Below are positions 37,400 to 50,987 of a DNA stretch of 64,000 bases, one piece after another. The notes below the pieces were generated by a model. It had not been told where the DNA came from. It did no database searches and saw nothing but the letters and a program-made list of their open reading frames with translations. Source of the DNA: Mantis religiosa (Eukaryota; Arthropoda; Insecta; Mantodea; Mantidae); contig CM060947.1 of NCBI GenBank assembly GCA_030765055.1, positions 51,609,375 to 51,673,374 of the forward strand, read 5' to 3'. Made by a program: the position numbers and the translations under genes. Every line of letters starts with the position of its first letter. Positions within the stretch are counted from its first letter, which is position 1.

Positions 37400-40300
37400 T
37401 AATGTAATCTTCAAATTATGTATTATATTCTCCCAAAGTTGCACGTGTGTCCTATTATTGGCTCAAAGGTTATGGCCTATTTAAATGGTTCAGGTTTTTA
37501 TTATCAATTTAAAACATTGATCGCACATGTTTTATGCTATTCATTAGTAGATATATTCCTTGTTGCAAGAGATGGCTAGGTGGTCATGCTGGGTTGCTGT
37601 CATCAAGATATGTAAAGAGTTATGTTGAGTTTCCGAGATCTCCGCTGACGTTGTGGGGCGTGATCGGCCAAGGTTGTCTAGTTCATGGTCTCACTTTTTA
37701 GAATATCTTAACGGCGTGCTAGGTTAGTCGCAACGAGAGATTCGGGGCAACTTTGGCAACATATGGAATGCAGTTTGGATACGTTTTGACTTGGCCCAAG
37801 AAGATCTTTAGCATTGACAGATCCGCGGAGATGTACTGTACCTTATCTCTGAAGAGATGTATTATCGTACTCTCCAGAACTCCTCTCGGGATGCATGTAG
37901 AAATATCCAGAACTTTCCTTACTTCTGATGTGGTTGACAAATATCTAAATAACCAGTATGGATATGTATATAACAAGGCAAGTCGCTGAATCTGGATCCA
38001 GTTAATTCTGTTCTGCTGCTTCGTCAATGAGTAAGTAGCAGTTTTACTATGGTAGAATAGAAAAGGTGAATGTTCGGTTCACTATGGGTGCAAACAGAAT
38101 AAAGTGAAGTCCTAAATGCAGAAATAATTCAAATTTGACTCGAAAAAGCCCGAAGTAAATAACAGAATCATAGTGAATTATGAAACCATAGTTCAGTAAG
38201 ACATAAAGGAGAAAAATCGCGCTATACTTTTTCCTTTGAGCAAGTGTCTGCGCCATTTGTCCTCCACCATTTACTCCACAGAAACTGGAACCAACCGAAA
38301 ACAGAAATAAACGCAATAATCCCTCATCATTCACGTCCCGAACAGGGAAAAACTACGAAGAATAAAAGGTCAGAGTCTCACGTGTAACCACGGAGCCATT
38401 TAATTACAGCTCTACGGAACATATACATAATGTTAAAAAGCTTCATGAATACGTGTACGACATTTACGTTTTCAGACTTAAAGTGCCGCTGGCGAAACGT
38501 CGAGTAAGCCAGCTGTTTCTAAATATAGCAGCTATATTTTACAGATTCGTTAGTTGAGAATATTCCCGTGACCACACAATAACTTGGTGACATTTCTCGC
38601 CAACATCGAATTCTGTCACATGACGTAATGCTCCTAGATTTTTCCAGAGATCGCTTTAAACTTGGTCCGCGAAGCGTAGCAAGCCTAGAAATTCTTGATA
38701 ACTCCCATTCTTAACTTTCCTAATTACGTTTGCGAGAAGAAGACGGAGAAGGGAGGGGAAAAATGACAAAAGGGAAGAAGAAGAAGGCATCAGCTGCTGG
38801 CATCTTTTAATTAACGCTGCAGCTTTCTCCGGCAGAGGGAAACACGTCTGTGTCATGCTTATTGATTCAAACGACGCGTTTCAATCTGAATTTTATTTTC
38901 ACTCCGTTCTTCTTTCTTTGTAAACTTCAAACTTCTTTTATTATCCAACTTTTTCACTGTTGTAATCCACATGGACTTAGAATAGAATGGGAACCCTAAT
39001 AAAGTCAGTGCATTTCAACGAGATGAATTTTCAGCGCGGAGATATGAACCTCGGACGTGTTGTTTTATTCTTAATTCAGCTTCAAAAGTGGCTGGCGTAA
39101 TGTGACGTCACGCAGTATATCTAAATGTCAAACCAATTTTTAACCCACGTTCATGTTGTTTAACACTCAAATAAGTACATCTTAAGGTGAATTGAAAATT
39201 CCTGTCCAGTCACTGTTAAATATTTTTCATGAACATTTTAAATAAGTTAATATAACAGTTCTGAGCCTTGGCACTTAGAACTGCGGTTTTAGGATACAAA
39301 ATACGCCCCGGATCAATCCTACTCATAGAAGTAACGAGTTCTATTCAAGGCTATGGAACTTATACTGTCCATCAGGGTGAGAAAACTGAGGGGCATAAAT
39401 AGGTATTTATCCTGAACAAGAGGGCCAACATAGTATCTGGGGGATGTGTGATGCTGACTCCATCACATCGCAGTATCGGTTAGATAGCAAAACACTTCTG
39501 AAGATTACATTAGGCTGAAAAAATATTTCAAATTTTTTAAGAGTGCGGACCTGTGTTATGGCTTTGAAGTTACTTCTATAGCCAAAAGACAAAGAAGAAT
39601 CGAATAACAACTTACATATTGAACAAAGTGTGAATGCTGAAAATCCAAAGCAATGAAAAGCCTCGTTAAAGTGTATTTCATATTAATTGTGTATTTAATT
39701 ATTCCGAAAGAATTCAAAATTATATTTTATTCAAAACGTAGAAGCCATTATTAGGAGAATAAAAGTAACAGAATTTGTCTCATAAAAGGTTAATATGGTG
39801 TGGGGGTTATATCTCTTTTTAATTTACACGTGCATCCTTGGTAGATGTTGAAACTAACTGTGAAACTTTGTATTCACCTGTATTTCGTTTTAGTTATTCA
39901 CACGTATTAGGACCTTTTACTTAAAACGTTTTTCTATTCAGCATCCTCAAAAAGCGCTTTTCCTTTGATTGTCAATTATTTTACTCAGTTATCTCCAATC
40001 ACGACAGGACGCCTAGCGTGTCAGTGAATTGCTGGTGCGTGCCGTAGGTTTGGTTTCTTATCAGCGTCTCTTGTGAGCGTATCGGGCGCTGCTCTATCTC
40101 ACACCTGTTAACGCACCCTCACCTCGAATTTTTCAAGAAAAGATCGTGTTTTTGCCGATAGGGAGCAGGAAGTAATTCTTATTCCTTTTTGAAGTCAGGT
40201 TCGCCACCCTAAACATAAACACGTCCAATTTTCTCGAGAATCCCGGATATGACGTAGCCTAAGGGTCACAACTTCCTGAAGAACGACAGAGGCAGGTCGT

Positions 40301-40786
40301 AGATGATAAAGGAAGACAGGCAGGGAGGGAAAAAAAGTTGCCAGTCGATAAGGAAGGGTGGGTGGGCGAAGACAGACATATTCTCAGGCTTCATGATAAT
40401 ATACGGCATATAGCTGGCCATTTCACGGGTCATTTACTGTAGACCTCACTTCCGGATCGTCTTTTCTGTTACACCTTGACCCCGCGTTCGCTTCATTGCT
40501 TCCTCAGTCGCGGGTCACCAGTTTATCATCAGCACGACACTCTAGCAAGCAGTCTTCCTTTATTTTAAAACCACCATGTCCGTATTTTACAAACATAGTT
40601 TATGTTCTATACTCACATAACTTTCTATATTCTGTTTTCTAATGAACTATTCTTGGAAAACTGTTTTATTCTGTTTGCTTTAGGTTAATTGAGAGGGTTA
40701 TATGTTTTAAGCACTGTACCAATGTAATGGATTTGTAATTCCGTTATCTTTACATAACCAGCAGAAGGTAAATTATAGTTCAGATG
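37400..40786. other. long unassigned stretch
   Basis: No element or gene was found over 3.4 kb. Open frames stay near or below 100 codons without motifs. Confidence 0.45.
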
Positions 40787-41597
<811 letters not shown>

Positions 41598-41830
41598 GTG
41601 GTTGTTGTTTTTGTTTTTGTAATTTATGTCCTCCAACGTTAAGTCATATCGGCCTTGAATGGAATGGGCGAAATTATGCTCAAATGAGTCCAGGGTCCCG
41701 ACATTCGTCTTTCAGGGTAAGGGAAACCCCCGGTAAAAGGCTTATCCAGGTAACTCACCCTGGCCGAGATTCGAACTCGGGACCTCTTGATCATGCGGCA
41801 GACACGCTACGACCACGCTACCGAGGCGGG
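41598..41830 (-). mobile_element. SINE-A full-length, tail fused to TTA microsatellite
   Basis: Read on the minus strand: head from cccgcctcggtagcgtgg, box B gagttcgaatctcgg, full body to gttggaggacataaattac. The tail aaaaacaaaaacaacaacca then passes into taataa repeats. The simple-sequence tail appears to be the origin of the adjacent microsatellite. Confidence 0.92.
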
Positions 41831-42070
41831 TATCCAAAGTTCAGATGGCAAAGTGTGTGGAAGTGTAATTTAAATATTCCATTAAATTTTTAAATATTAT
41901 ATGTGCATAAATTCAAAATAGATAAATATATAGGTGTACATAAACTCAGGATAAAAGTACTTGTTGAAACACGCATTTACTTTCCATTTAAACAATGTTT
42001 AGGTAGTGTAAAATTGAAAACATAAATGAACTATATCGGAAATGTTTAACCTCTGAAAGAGGTGTGGTAT

Positions 42071-43315
42071 TAGATTGTCTCGTAAGTAAAGTCGGTTTTT
42101 TGATTTTGGTGTTTTTTGAAAATGTCTTGGGTTTCTTTGGTTTGACAATGCTATTTACATGATACCATGACTAGTTTTGGGTACATTACAAGCTTGTGTT
42201 AGTCTTCATTTGTTAATAAACAATCACAAAATGGAGATAACAAAATTTGAACTTAGTCCTTCTAAAACACTGCTGTAAATAAGATTATAAAGTGCTGCCG
42301 CAGCTCAAAGAATATGTGAAGTGGAAGGAGAAGGTGTCGTTAGTCATCGTGTGAGACAACGATGGTTCCAACGTTCAATACTGGAGACGAAAACACTAGA
42401 CTTACCACGTTCTGGAAGACCTAAAGTATGGAATATGGAGGATACATGCCAAGTTTTGAGAGAAAATCGGTAAAAAAAATGTATCCGTAGGCTTTCAGAA
42501 GAAGTTGGTGCATCAAAGGACACCATACATCGCCACATTAAGGCATTTGGAAGATCATACAGAAGCTTAAGATCTGTGCCTCATGAACTGACACCTTAAA
42601 AGGCTGAAGGTAAAGTGGATATCTGTCGTCAGCTTATCCGAAATCCCATTATTGATAGATTTCTTAGGAGAATTGTCACTTGTGATGAAAAATCAATATA
42701 TTACCGAAATCCAGATGCCTCGAAACAGTGGCTTGATCGCCACAAACCTCCCAAAGTCATCGTTAAAGAGATAGTCCAAAAGTTATGTTGTATGTCTGGT
42801 ACAATTTTGAAGGTGTGATTCACTGGGAGTTTGTTCCAAACGGTGGGCGATGATGCGGATCTTTATCCTCAACGACTGGAGCGAGTTCATGAAATTTTGA
42901 GAGCTAGATACCCAGAGTTAATTAATCGATAGAGTTCTATTGAAACAGGACAATGCAACACCCACTACTGCACGAAAAACCATGAAACAAATTCACGAAT
43001 TGGGAGGAATGGAACGGCTACTACACTCAGCATACAGCCTTGATCTCGCACCATCGGCTTATCTTTTTCGATCCATGAACCAATTTCTACGTGGAAAAAT
43101 TTTGACAACTTTGAAGCAGTGCAAGTGGGTGTTATAGAATTCATTGCATCAAAAACCAGAGACTAGTACCATCGTGGGATAATAAACCTCGCTGAATGAT
43201 GGCTCAAAGATAATAGAATCTAATGGTCTATACTTGGAAAATTAGTTGATTGCTTCCCTGAACACATTTCAAATAATTGTCTTTCTTAATAAACGACATT
43301 ATTTATGAGACTGTA
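42071..43315 (+). mobile_element. mariner-like DNA transposon (4), decayed, ends present
   Basis: The left end tagattgtctcgtaagtaaa and the right end (read inward) tacagtctcataaataatg pair as diverged inverted repeats, both followed by gtcg and a T run. TA is at both limits. Length about 1245 bases. The transposase inside is broken. The protein resembles the mariner lineage that also gave rise to the SETMAR transposase domain (my recollection of the family), distinct from mariners (1)-(3). Confidence 0.9.
42290..43245 (+). pseudogene. mariner (4) transposase, broken
   Basis: Pieces in changing frames: the helix-turn-helix region with GEGVVSHRVRQRWFQR and LPRSGRPK near 42325-42425, RRLSEEVGASKDTIHRHI near 42485, RRIVTCDEKSIYYRNPDAS near 42668 (first Asp present), LLKQDNATPTTARKT near 42935 (second Asp present), and AYSLDLAPSAYLFRSM near 43030. 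In the last block the third catalytic position is Ala instead of Asp. Stops and frameshifts occur between them. Inactive. Confidence 0.9.
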
Positions 43316-45832
43316 TCTATATACTGTTTCATTGTATATATTATATATGTTACTTTAATCAAAATATTGGAGCTATTACTGCAGAAGTCAACATTTCCAA
43401 ATATTTTTCTTGGTGAAAGCCAGTTGGATGTTGATGAATTTTTAAAGCGTTTTTACTGCTCAACTTAAACACCAAGATGGACATTCAAACTACTTTTCGT
43501 TTTTGTTTTACGCAGTTCACAGATATACAAACTGACTCCCGCTCTCTCTCATTACTCAGACCTTTACCTAGCAATGCTTTACTGTGTCAAAAACATGCGA
43601 AGTCTCTTTAACCAATGTTTGGGTAAAATGCAATACTTTCCCTGATTGCCTTACGCAGTAACTGAGTGAGATGGCTTGAGTCTCACATTGGGGAGGTTTG
43701 GGTTCGGACTTCTGGTGTCCGTTACTCTCTGACTATCGCTTCTTCAATGTTGTAAGTTGACACCAGTGCTGTATGTCATCCGACAGAGAATGACACAGAC
43801 GTTTGCGATTTTGAACTTCTCGGCACCGTCAGGTGTGGATTCGAGTCATCACTGGTGGATTGATTTTTCCTAGTTTTGTGGGCCGGAACACTCTGAGCCA
43901 CCAGTCAGTGGCTTGGGCGTGCTGCCGCAAGCGCCTCCTGTCCGGATCATCAACCTCTGTGATACAGGATTTCTTTATTCGTAGTTCATTTATCTCCGTC
44001 TTCATCAGTCACACGTTCGGGCGCATTTTGGTGCGGGATTTCTATGTCGGAGACTGGATGCACGTTGACTATTTCGAAGACCCAAGTCGAGAAGCCAGAT
44101 ATAACAGGGTTAATTCGTTGTATTTTGAGTTGTTTCTTGATGATTGTGTTTGATTAAATAAGAGTCATGAGAATCTTGGTTTCCGGCGTGGTTCGGAATA
44201 AAGTTTCGGAGAAGTCAAATTTTGTAACAATTTAATTGTATTATTTGGATTACATTTTACTTGAACTTCCTTTCCTAGTCACTTCCAGGTTACTTCAAAC
44301 ATTTCGATAAATTATTACCTTGTTATATTTAAACAGTTCGAAATATTACATAAAAATTCTTGATGCTGCATCACTATTCATCACGCTCACGATTACAAAA
44401 CATCTCTACTAAGATTATTGATTTTTCGTAACTATCGTTACTCCTATCTTAATTTTGTGATTGGCCGATTTAATTTCACGTCACAACATTACGTCATACA
44501 ATTATTACTATGGCCAATTACAAAATTACATATATTATTACTTTTTTAAATTACTAAAAGTATTTACTAATCATCATTTTTTTTCATAAATTTATAAACT
44601 TTTCATAACTTTTCTAAATATAAATCAAAGCTACTGTTTCATCTGCATGACTCTGAAGTGTACGCTGGGTCGTCCTGCAGGATACGACATGAAGCTTTAA
44701 AAAAAAATCCGCCATAGCAAGCTACCCCTTGCATGGAATATCTTTCGAATGCTTTAATTTTCTCAAAACTACTATTTACCATTTATAAAAACAACCTAGA
44801 GTATTCTCATGGCAAATAACTTATACACGTTGAACTTTCTGGAAGTAGGGTATCTTCATTCAGTTGAGTTTCCCTTTACTGTAAACTGTAAGATATAGGC
44901 CAACTCGTACTGAACCAAGAATATAACTATCTTTGAATATAGGTGAGTAATTTAATTATCTTTTTCAGTGTTTAGTATTTGTGTGCTAGAACAAATTCTA
45001 GACAAATCGTACAATGTACGTACATTTACTGTACGCTTGCTGTCACCCGCATCAGCGAACCTTGCAGTCCGGCCACTCGTTTCGTTATCAGTCCTGCAAA
45101 TAATTACTCACACGATAGCTCTCTGAACTCTTTGCTTTAGATAACTTACACGTTTTCCATTTACTTAAGGATTTGAGAGTTAAGAACTTTTTTAACTTAA
45201 TCTACTGCTGTTGCTTACAGAAACATAAATAATTATTTTTCTTTTTTACATAAACATAGCAAGTTTCCAGACGAATCCATGTTTTCATTTAAAGTTACAG
45301 TTACTGGTGTATCCGACATTGCTCGGTTAGGTTTTTAAATAGCATCCAGAAATAAATTAATTTCATCCACTTTATGAATAAATTGCACATTGGTCTAGAG
45401 GATTTTTGTAGTTAATCCTTACCTTTACCTCTTATAATTTTAATGTCGTAGAGATCCTACTGTTCCAAGTAACAGATGAAAGGCCCAAGGTATTCACTGA
45501 AATGCCCAAGGTATTCACAAAAAGGCATGTGAAACATCTACTGAACATGTGGCTTCCATGAAAGTCTTTCAAGTATTGAAAATGCTGCATACATATGAAT
45601 AAAATACTCTCTGTCGGTGAAACAGTCCTCAATCACGATGGTTGTGTAGCTTTCTTTTTAGATATTTATAATAGAATTACTCTCTAGAACTTTTTATTTT
45701 ATTTTTACTTCCATAGTAATTTAAAAATATAATGAATGCATAAATTTCACATTATACAGAACCTTTAACATATACAAGATGTAAGATTTTACCCTCCCAT
45801 ACCAACAAGGCTATTTGGAAAGCATTCACTTT
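43316..45832. other. unassigned intergenic DNA
   Basis: A GC-richer patch at 43680-44220 has weak tRNA-like words (gggttcgga, ggattcgagtc) and a 106-codon frame with no motif, and may be a decayed retroelement. A 21-base imperfect tandem duplication (cccaaggtattcac twice) lies near 45483-45520. Otherwise nothing was found. Confidence 0.4.
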
Positions 45833-46190
45833 TTGTGGCCATGGGGGTAAATAATCTTGGTTGGTTGGTTCCCAACACGCCCCACGTAGTAACCTTGGCC
45901 TTCGGGGTAACCTCGCCCCACCATGTAAATACCGGACCCATTTCTTAGGTAGAGGCACCCAGAGGGCGGGTCCATTAACTCCAATGATAGGGTGATAGTG
46001 AACATGATGAGACGAGAGGACCTACAGCTTATAACGTAGACTCCGAACCACGTTGGGCATAGGGGACACTTCACATGTGCTAGACAGAGCTGAAGGCGTG
46101 CATAGGGCCAACCCCAGAGCCGGGAATCGACCTTGTGACCTTTACCACGGGAGCCACGAACGAAACCACTGCACTACCCCGGCGTCCTTG
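45833..46190 (-). mobile_element. SINE-D, tRNA-derived repeat
   Basis: Minus strand reads cgccggggtagtgcagtgg, a box A-like start, then ggtcgattcccggctctgg, a box B-like region, then about 270 bases of GC-richer body and an end with ggttggttggttgggaacca reversed near 45860. One copy only in this window, plus the possibly related head at 31825-31918. Called from the tRNA-like head; the body is unconfirmed. Confidence 0.6.
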
Positions 46191-46484
46191 GGAAAATAAT
46201 CTTAGTGAATATAAAGTTATAGTTTGACCAGCTAATTTTATTACAACACAAATACAAGGGAAATACAAGAACACTGTCTTACATCAGCATTATTAGAACC
46301 TTTGACACACATAAAGGCTACTTCTTCGTTTCACTACATAAACAGCTGTGATATTTGATAAAGTAATTAAATGAATAGTATAACATAGGATAGATTGTCG
46401 TTTTGTAGCCTCAGTTTATAGAAGTGCTACATCATAAACATCTAGGTTTAGTATTATTGGACATTAGTTTTACTTCCCCAATGG

Positions 46485-46600
46485 TCGTGTATAGGACAAG
46501 GTTTGGAAAGGTAGTGACTGACTGAAAAATACTATGACAGGGATTTGAACCACGGATCTCTTAACTATATAGCTCGGGACTCATGCGTTGTAATATCTCA
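46485..46600 (-). mobile_element. SINE-B fragment, left arm of a head-to-head pair
   Basis: Reverse complement reads agagatccgtggttcaaatc, cctgtcatagtatttttcag and tcactacctttccaaacctt, the head and start of the body of SINE-B. It faces the plus-strand copy that begins about 25 bases to the right. Confidence 0.78.
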
Positions 46601-46624
46601 TTGTGTATGAGAATTTTGAGTGGC

Positions 46625-46795
46625 TTGCTAGAAAAAATGCGAGTCACTTGGAGAATTTAATGTCGTACTGGCATGTTGCCATGGTGCCTGAGTGGCTAGA
46701 GGAACCCGTCGGAGACTGGAAGATCCGTGGTTCAAATCCGGGCCGAGGTATTGAGCTTTTCAGTCTGACCAAGCCTACCCAAAACATATCTACAT
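46625..46795 (+). mobile_element. SINE-B fragment, right arm, with upstream unit end
   Basis: ctagaaaaaatgcgagtcac and gagaatttaatgtcgtactg match the 3' section of a SINE-B unit. The next head (gcctgagtggctagagg, box B ggttcaaatccgggccgagg) and body start (cagtctgaccaagcctaccc) follow. As at the other two loci, a unit end precedes the head, so this is also part of a former tandem. Confidence 0.78.
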
Positions 46796-48765
46796 ATTTA
46801 AAATTAACGCTTACTTTTCTTGCAGGTAAGTGCTTCCATCTACTGAAGACTGGTGAGTCCGTGAGCCGTCATAATGTCTTTCCTGGTAACGTATTGCAGT
46901 TATAAACTAACTTACATAAAGCCCATATTTGTCTTATATTTTATTAATTTTGTAATGCCTGCTTATGCGGGAACTGTCTTAGGCTAACTAACTTTATCAT
47001 AAATGTATTTTAGTCCCTTTCAGCTGCTTGTGGTTAAATCCTGATACAAATGTTAATGCCAAATGCCAGAGCGATGTTGGTTCTATTTATTTATGAATTT
47101 TATTGATATTTTTAAAATGATGAGAGTTTTGTTTCAATTGGTATGAGTTATAGGTGGCCATGACTAAATAGAGTAGGTCACAGACAGGTAAACTTGAATG
47201 TTAATGTTCAATCTAAGTATATGTCAAATATGATAAATTAAATAGAAAAATAAAATTATACAGTTAAGCTATCTTTGGGACTTTATATTTGGAAAATCAG
47301 AAAATTATGCAATTCAAAATTGTGTTAAGTGATGTAGACTAGAATAATAGGTAAAACTCAATAAGTGAAGAGAACAAGATAGCTCCTTTTGCATCGTGAT
47401 TTCAAAGTGAACGGACGCGTGTGTAGTGCTCCATAACTGCAAAAGTCTGGTTTATAATCAGAGAAGTTAAGTTGTATTAATCGTTTACGAAAGGGTAAAT
47501 ATTGTTTTAAATTTGTATAATAGTATTGATTTCAAATATAAATCAAGTTAAATTCGGATTTAACTTAAAGAGAATGTTTTGAACTTCTTTATTTCCTTAA
47601 CATTGAGTTCCAAAATCCAAGTATCGGATACTACGACCGAGATAAGATTTCATGCCAACCGGAGCTACAATTAATGTCTCAACTTGGTGCATCATAACAT
47701 CTGCATCATATCATCGTCGCATATGGAATCCTGCTACAAATGATCTCCGCAACTCGGGGCTTCGAGGTAGTCAACGTGCCGCATATCTCGTCGTCATCTG
47801 TTGCAATCCTATGTCGCCATAACTGCTAATTTTAATGCATTTGCCATGGACATAGGGAATATAGCAGGTTTATATTCCATCTGAAAATCTGATGTCCAGA
47901 TATCACTGGAAAATATACGTTTTGTGGTCCCCTGCAAAAGAAAAAGGGATTTTATGGAAACTGTTCTTATGTGGGTGCTATGAATAGTATAATTATAAAA
48001 CCAAATGTTGGTTATTTAGCAAACATGGTAATTAAGTTAAAAATTCGATCCATCCCAAACTATCGTTTACAAAGAAATGCTTTAAGAGCTTTTTTTTTTA
48101 TTAAAAATGTATTATTTTGATTATACTAGCTTACTTTTAAGGTATTCTTCATATCCAAAGACAAATAAATCTTGAACTTTCTTGGAATTTTTCTAAGTTT
48201 CCTTCTCAAACTGATACTTTTTGCACCACTGGTAAACAATATCAGAGAAAAATACTTAGAATAGACCTGCAGATCTCGCTAAACCTCACAATTTGGGTTA
48301 AAAAATTTTTAAATAGTTAAATATTGATGATGTCTTCTTTTTATTGGTTTGAATTTTCTGGATCAATACTTTGAAAATATATAACACAAGCTCTATTTGT
48401 CAGGTAAATGCGCTTTTACCTTAAATTAAAGCTTGAGCATTCTAGAATATGTTAAATGCTAAGTTTCTTGATGAATAATTTTTTTGTATACTTCTGTTTA
48501 AATTTTTATTCTGGACGGAAAGTAATCCTAATTGTCTGCAATTGGAGCATGAATAGGCTTGGAATAGCGAACGAATCGGAATGGAAAGAAACGGTGGAAT
48601 ATTCAATTTCGTTTTATAATTTAATCATGAGAACAAAATAACACATTTCTACAGTTGTATATTTATATCTTTATGCATCTTACACATATTTTTCACATAT
48701 GATTTGCTTCCTTCCCACAGCACCCACACAGACTTTGTGATACCATTCTGCATTTTCCTTTATTC
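46796..48765. other. unassigned intergenic DNA
   Basis: AT-rich. 47620-47860 is more balanced in base content but contains no frame or repeat partner. Confidence 0.4.
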
Positions 48766-48830
48766 ATTTGAGCATCATTTTACCCATTTCAATCATCGTC
48801 CGATATGACTCAACTTGTCCGTTGAAGTAG
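48766..48830 (+). mobile_element. SINE-A 3' fragment
   Basis: catttgagcatcattttacc, then tcatcgtccgatatgactca, matches the 3' part of the SINE-A body. Head and tail are both missing. Confidence 0.75.
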
Positions 48831-50535
48831 TGATATTTATTTTTGCCCGTTTGCAGCACTGATTAAGTAACCATCATATCTACAAGGGTGATTTTGTATG
48901 TAAGAAAGTCTGTATTTTCTGTTATACAAGTTCCTGGCGCAATTTCAGTGCAAATTTGTTATAAATCCACCTTAAACAAACCTAAAAAACTACAAAGTGC
49001 CAGAATATCACACAGAAGAAACAGAATTGTGTTGTACACTTAACTACCTCAGGTAGTTTACTGCTTCGCCCATAAAGCTCGTTCCAACATAACAATATAC
49101 CACCCTCCTCTATGGAGCAGATTTTGAAAAACTAATCCCAGTCGCCCGCCAATCCAAATCACCCACGCTTACCTTACTTTTCACAAATGATAAGTTTCCT
49201 GGTACTTACACTTTTATTAAATTGGAAACCTATTTTCCACCTCACCATGCCAAAATAAAGCAAATATCTCTAAAAAATTGACTATCGTTTAAGTCTACTA
49301 CATCACTATGTTCTGTGACGATTTATGAGTATTGGCACGCAATGACAACCTAAGGTATACTGAACAGAACCGTTCACTAGGCTTCAAATTGAACACACTT
49401 ACACACATTAACACTGTACATACAATGATATATTTTGTTTACATCTCACGGGCCACAGCCAGAGACCCCATTTCAGTGTTTATGTATGTAATGCAGTAAA
49501 TAAAATTTCTGCAACTCTTTCATCATATTCTGTATTGACTGTCTATACTAGGAGCATAATTTTCTCTCCTTCGCTTCTCCCCCCATCCCTACACATACCT
49601 ATCCATCACACTTACTAAAGCTTCATTTCTTTCATCGTAGTAGGACGACTGGAAACATAAGTAGAAATAGGTAAAATGAATCTGGCTTCTTCTAAAGAAC
49701 AACCAAATATTAATAATTTTTTCAAATAGGTATTATTCAGAAGTCAGACAATAAAATTCAATAAAACGTTACTCTCATAAGAAATATAGAACAAATAAGA
49801 AGAATAACATATCCGAGAGTGTAAATTCCCGTTGGCATTTTGTGACTATATACAGAGAGTAACGGAATTTTGGCTAGTTTCCAGCGCTCTCACTTACCCA
49901 GCCAATTATGGCCATATCGTCTGACATTTTAACCTGTATGTTATTGAATATTATTAATACATTTTTGTAAGTTCATACTCCACTTTGGAATCAGAATGGC
50001 ATCATTCCTCATTACGTAGCCTATTTGTGCAAGGTTTAACTTCCTTTATCAATTTTACCACAAAAATTTACTTTTATTAGTGCAGTATAATTGGCATACA
50101 CCCTGTAAGCAGTACTTTTTCATATCAAGAAGAACCATTCCACCACTTACTGACAAGCTGTCATTAGTACCTAAGCTCGTCGTTATATTGCGGCTGTAGT
50201 TTTGAGAGAATTCTTGTAAAGCTCGACGAGCACCATTAAGAGAAATCTCATTATCTCTGCATAGCACGTTTGGGGAAGGGGGGGGGGGGGGTAGAGCTCT
50301 CCTTTTTATTTCTATTTCCGCCAATATGTCGGTGCCAATACATCTGAGATTCATGGGACAAGTTGGGCCCACCGTAACCTCTGCCGTTAGGAGTAGAAAG
50401 GATTCAAGATATTCCAATGTCATTAATGCTCTAGTTAACAATTGACTAAGCCGACAAGCTATTCGTTTGAGGAGATACTGCAATATCCTTTGTCATTTCG
50501 CATGAGAGTACCTACGCGGACAGTAAACCACCCTT
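48831..50535. other. unassigned intergenic DNA with a poly(G) run
   Basis: A run of 14 G lies at 50278-50291. A 142-codon minus frame at 50055-50483 crosses it and shows no motif. Nothing else is supported. Confidence 0.45.
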
Positions 50536-50987
50536 TCTCCTTACCCGGGAGTTACCAAGCTGTACCCAAAAGTGCCGGGCACACTCGGGGCTCTTTCCTG
50601 TCGGGCAAGTCCTAGAGACTATCAAGCCCCCCCCCCTCCCACTACAGGATGAAAGTGGATACGCCACTTACGCGTGTTAGCCCATCCGAGAAGACTACCG
50701 AATAACCTCAGTCAGGGCGCCCGGTGATCTAGCACACCGACCACTAGCTCTGCAGGCTAGCACCCGGGAACTTGAGGCTTCCCTCAACCCCGTCTGAAAA
50801 GGACGTACCCGATTTCTCACGGGTATCGGGAACCACTACGCCCTCGAGTCCAATCCAATCTGAAGAACTCCCAACAGGGAGGGGCTCAAATGTTTGGCCC
50901 GTGGTTCCTCTGAGCTACCACGAGCACTAGGGTCCGCAGCGCCCGTACCACGGCAGCTGGAGGGGACGCATCCCCTCCCCTACGGGG
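50536..50987 (-). repeat. GC-rich dispersed repeat X, copy 2 (inverted)
   Basis: Reverse complement aligns with 12602-13082 over almost its full length, with small indels. The frame open in copy 1 is shifted here by a one-base change in the run near ggaccctag. A run of 10 or so C (about 50627-50636) corresponds to a G run in the other copy. Element type unknown. Confidence 0.8.

Noticed and set aside
43680..43870. tRNA-like patch with box B-like words
   Set aside because: The words are weak, box A is not identifiable and no second copy was found.
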